From the NCBI GenBank assembly GCA_013373425.1, contig JABXHW010000030.1, forward strand, positions 1-64,000: a stretch of 64,000 bases of DNA, read 5' to 3'. Of the stretch, positions 28,862-33,840 are shown one piece after another. Below the pieces are notes generated by a model. It did no database searches and was not told the origin of the DNA. It worked only from the letters and a program-made list of their open reading frames with translations. The position numbers and the translations under genes are program-made. The DNA is from Flavobacteriia bacterium (GTDB lineage Bacteria > Bacteroidota > Bacteroidia > Flavobacteriales > Schleiferiaceae). Numbering within the stretch: position 1 is the stretch's first letter; every line of letters starts with the position of its first letter.

Positions 28862-29220
28862 CCACCCACTCTTTTGGTATTAAACCCGAGGTCTTCTAGA
28901 TAAGACATCACTTTGTTTCTTACTTCTCCTTGTAATAGGATTTCACCATCCTTAACGCTTCCTCCTACGCCGCAATGTCCACGCAGTTCCTTCGCGAGTT
29001 CCTTGAGTTCTTCGTCGGTTCCAGGGTGACCAACAATTAATGTAGCCACTTTTCCAGCTCTACCTTTTTTGGAGATATGCACCTCTAGTGTGATGTCGGA
29101 GTTCGAGGTCGACTCATCATCGGATTTGAGCCCTGCGAATAGATCCCCAAACGTTGCTCCAGGGTTGGTGGAGTAAACGAAACCGTCTTCTGAACTGTGT
29201 TTTTTGCTGCGTTTTCCCAT
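28858..29220 (-). CDS. SUI1/YciH-like translation initiation factor
   Basis: 120 residues from the ATG at 29220, preferred over an upstream in-frame start because family members begin with a short basic segment (MGKRSKKHS). The C-terminal SUI1 domain (about 45-120) contains LEVHISKKGRAGKVATLIVG and LRGHCGVGGSVKDGEILLQGE, the eIF1-like RNA-binding core. Bacterial YciH is thought to affect start-site fidelity. Forty-four bp separate it from the divergent SpoU gene. Confidence 0.88.
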   Translation of the reverse strand: MGKRSKKHSSEDGFVYSTNPGATFGDLFAGLKSDDESTSNSDITLEVHISKKGRAGKVATLIVGHPGTDEELKELAKELRGHCGVGGSVKDGEILLQGEVRNKVMSYLEDLGFNTKRVGG

Positions 29221-29264
29221 AGTGCGAAGGTACGTTGTTGAAGGATAATAGCGAACTTGCACGC

Positions 29265-30053
29265 ATGAAGAGAATTGAGAGTACGAAGAACGCCACCATT
29301 AAGAAACTTCAGGTGTACATCGAAAAATCGCGTGATCGCAAGCGTGATGATGTATTTGTGGTTGAAGGCATTCGTGAGAACGAACGTGCTATACAATCGG
29401 GATTTGAGCCACTTTGGCTTTTTTATGATGAAGCACATCATCAAGAGTCCGATATTCTCGCTGTACTGGACGGTCGTGCTCCTCTCATTCATGAGTGCAC
29501 CTCCGATGTCTTCTCTAAAATTGCATTGCGCTCCGGAGTTCCGAACTGGGTGGGTGTATATCACCGTTCGAAGAGAGAGGTTGGAGACATTGATTGGTCA
29601 GGAGCTCCGCTCTTCATTATTCTTGAAGCCATAGAGAAGCCCGGCAATTTAGGAGCCATTCTTCGTTCTGCGAGTGCTGCTAAGGTCGATGCGGTTTTTT
29701 TGGCAGATTCTGTAGTGGACGTGTACCATCCTCAGGCGATTAGAAATAGCTTAGGGGGATTCTTCGATGTTCCCATCTTTTCCGATGGTTCTGAGGAAAT
29801 CACCTCCCTTTTGAAAGAGCATCATATTCCTTTGATGGTCACAACACTCGAAGGCGCAACTCCACATTACGATGTGAACCTGAAGCAGTCATGTGCAATA
29901 GTAATGGGAGCAGAGGATAAGGGGGTGACCTCAATCTGGTTGGAGAATGCAGATGAGCGTATCAAAATTCCTATGGGGGGAGTAGTAGATAGCTTGAATG
30001 TAAGTGTGGCAGCGGCCGTGGTGATGTTTGAAGCTATCCGCCAAAGAAACTAG
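29265..30053 (+). CDS. SpoU/TrmH-family RNA 2'-O-methyltransferase
   Basis: 262 residues from the ATG at 29265. The N-terminal substrate-binding domain starts MKRIESTKNATIKKLQVYIEK; the C-terminal SPOUT knot contains EAIEKPGNLGAILRSA, the LADSVVDVYHPQAIRNSLGG region, MGAEDKGVTSIWLE and the cofactor loop IPMGGVVDSLNVSVAAAV. These are the three SpoU motifs. The target base in rRNA or tRNA cannot be determined. A 301-bp gap with RNA-like secondary structure follows. Confidence 0.9.
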   Translation: MKRIESTKNATIKKLQVYIEKSRDRKRDDVFVVEGIRENERAIQSGFEPLWLFYDEAHHQESDILAVLDGRAPLIHECTSDVFSKIALRSGVPNWVGVYHRSKREVGDIDWSGAPLFIILEAIEKPGNLGAILRSASAAKVDAVFLADSVVDVYHPQAIRNSLGGFFDVPIFSDGSEEITSLLKEHHIPLMVTTLEGATPHYDVNLKQSCAIVMGAEDKGVTSIWLENADERIKIPMGGVVDSLNVSVAAAVVMFEAIRQRN

Positions 30054-30056
30054 CAA

Positions 30057-30183
30057 CCCTGGTATTTATGGGGTTTACCAAGGTTGGTTTGATTTACCAA
30101 GAGGTATAAAATGAAAGACCCGGGTATTCCCCGGGCCTCACACCAAACCAATAAACCTAAGCTACTTGGGTAGGACCCCAAGT
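30057..30183 (-). ncRNA. Candidate structured RNA in the 30054-30354 gap
   Basis: The 301-bp gap has no ORF but holds nested pairings. TTGGTTTG (30084-30091) pairs with CAAACCAA (30144-30151); GGTTTA (30072-30077) pairs with TAAACC (30152-30157), leaving a 6-nt bulge. Inside are GAGG/CCTC (30101-30104 with 30136-30139) and a CCCGGG/CCCGGG hairpin (30119-30135). A separate 7-bp hairpin lies at 30164-30183, and an alternative 8-bp hairpin (30057-30083) is fully paired only on the minus strand because of a G-U. A rod with asymmetric bulges recalls 6S-like RNA, but that is only a shape likeness; a bidirectional terminator is the alternative. The stretch 30184-30354 is otherwise AT-rich and featureless. 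Confidence 0.4.
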
Positions 30184-30194
30184 ATTAGATGTGA

Positions 30195-30202
30195 CAAATA
30201 TA
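30195..30202 (-). promoter_or_regulatory. Candidate -7 box TATATTTG
   Basis: An exact match to TAnnTTTG on the minus strand, 12 bp upstream of the structured element. No TTG is found at 19-23 bp, so only half a promoter is present. Confidence 0.3.
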
Positions 30203-30354
30203 TAGGTTTCGAGCAGATATAGATGTCTTAACATCACTTTTTTGATAGGATGTTAAAATTTAATCGAAATATAATCGACTAGATTAGATATCAACTAATT
30301 AAGGGTATAGATTCAACCTGTTAGCCTTTCTTCTATACTGGGTGTACAGTAATG

Positions 30355-31104
30355 TTAAGCCTTGAATATCAGGTGTTTCTGATGGAGTTTAGCAACGAAT
30401 TTGTCGAGCTCTTCCTTCCAATGGTCGGTAGTGATTCCGAATTGTAAAGCGACTTTCTTACCCGCTTCAAGCAGGGTGATATCGGACGTATTTAGGTTCT
30501 CTAAAACAAGTGCGAAAAAGACACTAATTCCCATAAAGTGTACATGTCGTTTTTCTCTATCGCGCCAAGCCATACTGATGTATTGACCTGCTTGAGCTTC
30601 CTTCAATTTCGAAGGGTGTGTGTTGTGAACTGGGTATTTCAGAGGGAGCAATTGCATCTCTTGCTCTAATACTACCTTATCGGAAAGGGATGGACAATGG
30701 TTCGAGTGGTGAGGTAATTCTAAATCCGGCATCATAAACAGGTAGGTTTCCTGCCATTCAAATCGGAGCAGGTCTAGCAATGCGGGATACTTGGAGCACA
30801 GTTCAGATTCTTGTTGTTCTACATATTCAATCAGCTCTGATGGCATTCGCCATATCTGTGGGTCTGAACATGGATGATTACTGAAGAATCGATGTTGGAG
30901 CGACTCCCAATCTTCCTTGGACATGTATTTCTTCTGAACGATAGGATAGGCGGTGTTAAGTGCATTTTGAACTACACTGAATACCAATCTCCTGTATTGC
31001 GAGATGCGATCTTCTCTCGCACCCTCAATGCCTGAGGTTTCCCCAGTGCGACAGTAGTCGGCAAAACTAGATTGAGCCTTCGCTGTGGATTCACGCAGTG
31101 CCAT
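30355..31104 (-). CDS. DUF2063 family peptide-modification partner (HvfC/BufC-like)
   Basis: 249 residues. The N-terminal half (FADYCRTG...RISQYRRLVFSVVQNALNTAYPIVQKKY) is the DUF2063 helical domain; the C-terminal half is an alpha/beta region that in characterised relatives binds the precursor peptide. HvfC and BufC form a complex with the MNIO enzyme and are needed for modification of the precursor. It overlaps the MNIO gene by 14 bp and is last in the five-gene sigma/anti-sigma/peptide/MNIO/partner operon. The sequence does not show a catalytic site, in line with a chaperone or docking role. Confidence 0.88.
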   Translation of the reverse strand: MALRESTAKAQSSFADYCRTGETSGIEGAREDRISQYRRLVFSVVQNALNTAYPIVQKKYMSKEDWESLQHRFFSNHPCSDPQIWRMPSELIEYVEQQESELCSKYPALLDLLRFEWQETYLFMMPDLELPHHSNHCPSLSDKVVLEQEMQLLPLKYPVHNTHPSKLKEAQAGQYISMAWRDREKRHVHFMGISVFFALVLENLNTSDITLLEAGKKVALQFGITTDHWKEELDKFVAKLHQKHLIFKA

Positions 31105-31939
31105 GATCTACTGTTTCTTTGTGCCAGTGAGATTTTGAAATGGCTTTCAAACGAGATAATTCTCGGTCGAGTTCCGCCATTTCCGGAATATTGAAGTCTC
31201 GTTCAAGAAGAACCGGTACCGGGTTAGTCCTCGCTACGGTGTAGTCGAATAAGTCGTAAACCGGGTCGATGATCTCTGATCCGTGGGTGTCGATTATTAA
31301 ATCAGGTCGGATTTTTCGATGACCTGCCATGTGCATGTAACCGACCGACTCAAGAGGGAGGGAATCAATGAATTCATGTGCATCGTAGGAGTGGTTGAAT
31401 GAATTCACGTAGACATTGTTCACGTCTAAGAGAAGTTGACAACCCGATTCTTTCACGATCGCATTGATGAATTCGATTTCCGTCATTTCTGCAGCTACGG
31501 GTGTGTAGTAGGACACATTTTCCAAAACCAATGGGCGCTCAAGAACGTCCTGGACGATTTTGATGCGTTCCACAATGTGGTCTACAGCATCCTGACGAAA
31601 GGGAATGGGAAGCAAGTCGTACAAATGGGCATTGTCGCACTTGCTGTAGCTCAAGTGTTCAGAATACAGGGGAACCTGATACTCATCTAAGAACGCTTTG
31701 AGCTTTTTGATGAAGTCCATATCCAGAGGATCTGGACTTCCGATACTCAGGGATAAACCATGACAAAGGATGGGATATTTATCTGCTACTCGATTGAGGC
31801 GTTGTTTCCAGGTCCCGCCGACATCAATCCAGTTTTCAGGAGCGAGTTCGACAAACTCAGGATGGATATCACTTCCATCCAATAAAGCATTCGTCATTTT
31901 ACGACGATAGCCGACTCCTATCATTCCTTGAGTGTTCAT
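31091..31939 (-). CDS. DUF692 multinuclear non-heme iron-dependent oxidase (MNIO, HvfB/BufB-like)
   Basis: 282 residues from the ATG at 31939. The frame extends to a GTG at 31975, but that codon lies in a perfect hairpin, and the family start is just before GVGYRRKM. The TIM-barrel iron ligands are visible: His60 (CHGLSLS), Glu94-His95 (YSEHLSY), Glu140-Asn141 (LENVSYY), Asp172 with Asn174 (LDVNN), His183, His203/His207 (MHMAGH), Asp218-His219 (DTHGSE) and Glu246. MNIOs oxidise Cys residues of a ribosomally made peptide to oxazolone/thioamide or thiooxazole groups. The substrate here is almost certainly the Cys-rich protein coded just upstream. Confidence 0.92.
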   Translation of the reverse strand: MNTQGMIGVGYRRKMTNALLDGSDIHPEFVELAPENWIDVGGTWKQRLNRVADKYPILCHGLSLSIGSPDPLDMDFIKKLKAFLDEYQVPLYSEHLSYSKCDNAHLYDLLPIPFRQDAVDHIVERIKIVQDVLERPLVLENVSYYTPVAAEMTEIEFINAIVKESGCQLLLDVNNVYVNSFNHSYDAHEFIDSLPLESVGYMHMAGHRKIRPDLIIDTHGSEIIDPVYDLFDYTVARTNPVPVLLERDFNIPEMAELDRELSRLKAISKSHWHKETVDHGTA

Positions 31940-31949
31940 GAGAAATGGC

Positions 31950-31973
31950 GAAGCGGAGATAATCCTCCGCTTC
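31950..31973 (-). promoter_or_regulatory. Perfect 9-bp hairpin between peptide and enzyme genes
   Basis: GAAGCGGAG (31965-31973 read on the minus strand) pairs perfectly with CTCCGCTTC (31950-31958), with a 6-nt loop. It lies 18 bp after the precursor stop and ends 11 bp before the MNIO ATG. There is no strong U-run, so partial termination, RNA stabilisation or processing that favours the peptide over the enzymes is more likely than full termination. Confidence 0.65.
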
Positions 31974-31990
31974 ACTATATCATTAATGGA

Positions 31991-32398
31991 TTACTTACCG
32001 CAGCTTCCTTCGCCACAGCTGTGCTCCTCAGCAGAAGCTTCTTCGCTAGCTTCGCCACAAGAACCCTCGCCACAGCTATGCTCGGCTGCCGCTTCTTCAT
32101 TTGCTTCGCCGCAAGAACCTTCACCGCAGCTATGTTCTGCAGCAGCTTCTTCGCTTGCTTCGCCGCATGAACCTTCGCCACATGATGCCTCTGTTGAAGC
32201 TTCTTCAGATTCTCCACAAGTGAGTTCTAGTCCGTTGATTACACTGCGCTCAGACTTGAGCAATTCAGCACGCACCTCTGCTCCAGAGCCAAGGTCGTTT
32301 GCTTGAAAGAGCTCTTCTGCTTGAAGGTTGCCACTGATAAGAAGGCCACCAGCGATAAGAGTACCGCCTGTAATAAGTTTAGCTTTTCGATTTTCCAT
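31991..32398 (-). CDS. Cys-rich secreted RiPP precursor of the HvfA/bufferin type
   Basis: 135 residues from the ATG at 32398 (a TTG 24 bp earlier is less likely). Residues 1-27 are a signal peptide with cleavage after NLQA. The conserved element LFQANDLGSGAEVRAELLKSE (about 30-50) resembles the HvfA family F...DLGSG core. The C-terminal part has nine Cys (61, 73, 78, 91, 96, 109, 114, 128, 133), eight of them in four SCGEGSCG modules divided by acidic EASEEAAAEH linkers. HvfA uses EGKCG; here the motif is EGSCG. In that family MNIO-modified Cys bind copper, so a periplasmic or exported metal-binding role is proposed. The modification itself is not visible in DNA. Confidence 0.85.
   Translation of the reverse strand: MENRKAKLITGGTLIAGGLLISGNLQAEELFQANDLGSGAEVRAELLKSERSVINGLELTCGESEEASTEASCGEGSCGEASEEAAAEHSCGEGSCGEANEEAAAEHSCGEGSCGEASEEASAEEHSCGEGSCGK
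31997..32185. repeat. In-gene 54-bp repeat array coding for the SCGEGSCG modules
   Basis: The last third of the precursor gene is made of 54-bp (18-codon) units coding for EHSCGEGSCGEASEEAAA, two full inner copies plus flanking copies that diverge at the ends, giving four SCGEGSCG modules. Copy number could change by slippage or recombination. Confidence 0.85.
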
Positions 32399-32440
32399 AA
32401 TGCAAGATTTAGTTGAATTCAAGTTACAAGTAAAGGGTTT

Positions 32441-32704
32441 CTAATCTCGTTTGTTGGAGGACAATTCTGTCTTCCATTTATTTTTTGCTTCATCGGAGGC
32501 AACGATATGCTGCCGTGCCTTTGATTCATCTACGAGTTTATTCAACCTTTGGTTTTGCAAATGGAAAATTTTACAAAAGTGGCATACTTGAGTATGCATC
32601 CAAAGACGGAATCGAGTGCTTAATCCTACTCTTCCTTCATCCTTCTTCATCGATTGAAGAGAAGCTTCTTCGCAGGTGTAAAATAGTTTGTGAAACATAT
32701 TCAT
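32441..32704 (-). CDS. Short cytosolic zinc-binding anti-sigma factor
   Basis: 87 residues. TCEEASLQSMKKDE...RFRLWMHTQVCHFC is the zf-HC2 / ZAS pattern: Cys11, then His37-x3-Cys41-x2-Cys44, four residues able to hold zinc or a redox switch. There is no transmembrane segment, unlike most Bacteroidota FecR-type anti-sigma factors, so it should act in the cytoplasm, perhaps sensing thiol-reactive metal or oxidation. It begins 3 bp after the stop of the ECF sigma gene and is followed 42 bp later by the RiPP precursor. Interaction with that sigma factor is inferred from gene order. Confidence 0.8.
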   Translation of the reverse strand: MNMFHKLFYTCEEASLQSMKKDEGRVGLSTRFRLWMHTQVCHFCKIFHLQNQRLNKLVDESKARQHIVASDEAKNKWKTELSSNKRD

Positions 32705-32707
32705 CCT

Positions 32708-33298
32708 TTATTCGGCGTCAAATGCTTTGAGTTCTTTAAAATAAGATTGGTCTAAGCAATCTCTTAACTGAAGCTTCGCTCGGTGTATCAGCACCCAGTA
32801 ATTGGACGGCGTGATATCCAGCACCTTACAGATTTCTTCAGACTCTTCGTCTTCGAGGTATTTCATGCGGAAAGCAGAAGCTCCTTTTCCCTTCAGTTTG
32901 TCAATGCAACCGTTTAATGCATCACCGAGTTGCTCGCGCTCTACAGCTTCATCAGGTTGTTCCGACCAAGGCTCCGGACGCTTGTCGGGCATCCATCCTC
33001 CCGTTTCATCGAAGAATGCGTCCAAACTCACTTCCTTTTTCTGGGAAGCCTCATTGTCCTTTTGCTTCGTGCGCGTCTTTCTATAATGATCGATGATTTT
33101 GTTTCTGAGAATCCGCATCAACCAAGTTCGGTCTGATGCTTCTTCCTTGAAGGTGTCAAGTGATTTGAAAGCGCTCAATAGCGTTTCTTGCACGAGATCC
33201 TCTGCGGTCTCTCTGCTTCCCGTTCGCTGATACGCAAAACGGAATAACAAGTCTCCGTGATCATCTACCCACGTGGTGGCCCTTTCTGATGGATTCAC
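32708..33298 (-). CDS. ECF-type RNA polymerase sigma factor of the RiPP operon
   Basis: 196 residues. Region 2 (LLFRFAYQRTGSRETAEDLVQETLLSAFKSL...TWLMRILRNKIIDHYRK) and region 4 (LKGKGASAFRMKYLEDEESEEICKVLDITPSNYWVLIHRAKLQLRDCL) are both complete; an acidic/Pro-rich linker (about 98-130) is longer than usual. The start is a GTG at 33298, the only plausible codon for a full region 2. It heads the operon, so it may control its own transcription. GAAAACCTTAC upstream of it (33341-33331) resembles GAAACCCTTTAC upstream of the precursor gene (32441-32430). Confidence 0.9.
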   Translation of the reverse strand: MNPSERATTWVDDHGDLLFRFAYQRTGSRETAEDLVQETLLSAFKSLDTFKEEASDRTWLMRILRNKIIDHYRKTRTKQKDNEASQKKEVSLDAFFDETGGWMPDKRPEPWSEQPDEAVEREQLGDALNGCIDKLKGKGASAFRMKYLEDEESEEICKVLDITPSNYWVLIHRAKLQLRDCLDQSYFKELKAFDAE

Positions 33299-33343
33299 TG
33301 ATCTGGTTTTTTCATTTTGATAGGGAAAAGGTAAGGTTTTCGA

Positions 33344-33375
33344 TTGATGTGCTAAGTGAAAGTGTTTTACATTTG
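33344..33375 (+). promoter_or_regulatory. Bacteroidota sigma-A promoter TTG-N21-TACATTTG
   Basis: TTG at 33344-33346, exactly 21 bp, then TACATTTG at 33368-33375. The last G is 4 bp before the ATG at 33380, so the transcript would be leaderless or nearly so. The TTG also overlaps the GAAAACCTTAC box proposed for the divergent ECF operon. Confidence 0.7.
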
Positions 33376-33379
33376 GGAT

Positions 33380-33826
33380 ATGAAGAAGATACTCCGAGGC
33401 ACGTTCATAGCCCTCATCATCGCGTTGGTTGTCATGCAGTTCATTCAGCCGGATAGAACCAATCCCGAATACGATTCAAGTCAAGATTTCCTTACAGTAA
33501 ATGCCGTTGATTCTGAAATAGGACATTTCATCAAAGCAGCTTGTTATGATTGCCATTCCAACGAAACCAAATGGCCATGGTATTCTAAAATTGCACCAAT
33601 GTCATACGCTGTGGCGCACAATGTAGAAGAAGGTAGAGAGCACCTCAACTTCTCAGAGTGGGGTACTTATTCTGAAGGCAAGGCAGATCACAAACTCGAA
33701 GAGTGTATTGAGGAGATTAAAGAAGGAGAGATGCCATTGTGGGGGTATACCGCACTGCATGCAGAAGCCGATCTCACAGACGAGCAGCTTGAACAGTTGG
33801 TGAATTTCTTCGACGGCTTGAGATAA
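33380..33826 (+). CDS. Haem-binding domain protein (Haem_bd, single CXXCH)
   Basis: 148 residues from the ATG at 33380 (a GTG 24 bp upstream lies inside the promoter). One N-terminal membrane anchor (about 5-22) precedes a periplasmic domain with C55-YD-C58-H59 in AACYDCHSNETKWPWYSKIAPMS, the diagnostic Haem_bd pattern, and GEMPLWGY with a likely distal Met. It is thought to be a cytochrome-like protein; partners are unknown. It diverges from the ECF/RiPP operon, with overlapping control elements, so a link to copper or haem stress is possible but unproven. Confidence 0.88.
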   Translation: MKKILRGTFIALIIALVVMQFIQPDRTNPEYDSSQDFLTVNAVDSEIGHFIKAACYDCHSNETKWPWYSKIAPMSYAVAHNVEEGREHLNFSEWGTYSEGKADHKLEECIEEIKEGEMPLWGYTALHAEADLTDEQLEQLVNFFDGLR

Positions 33827-33840
33827 TTCTCAACCCTCAA

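Noticed and set aside
30118..30136. CCCGGG hairpin as a simple terminator of the SpoU gene
   Set aside because: It lacks a T-run on the plus strand and is nested in a larger pairing; a minus-strand terminator remains possible but would lie 219 bp downstream of the partner-gene stop in the wrong nesting.
31939..31975. GTG at 31975 as the MNIO start
   Set aside because: It lies inside a perfect hairpin, adds a non-family leader, and the ATG at 31939 lies just before the conserved GVGYR motif.
31928..32306. Plus-strand ORFs over the RiPP precursor
   Set aside because: They arise from the antisense of the GAA/GCT/TGT repeat; the minus frame has the signal peptide, family motif and operon context.
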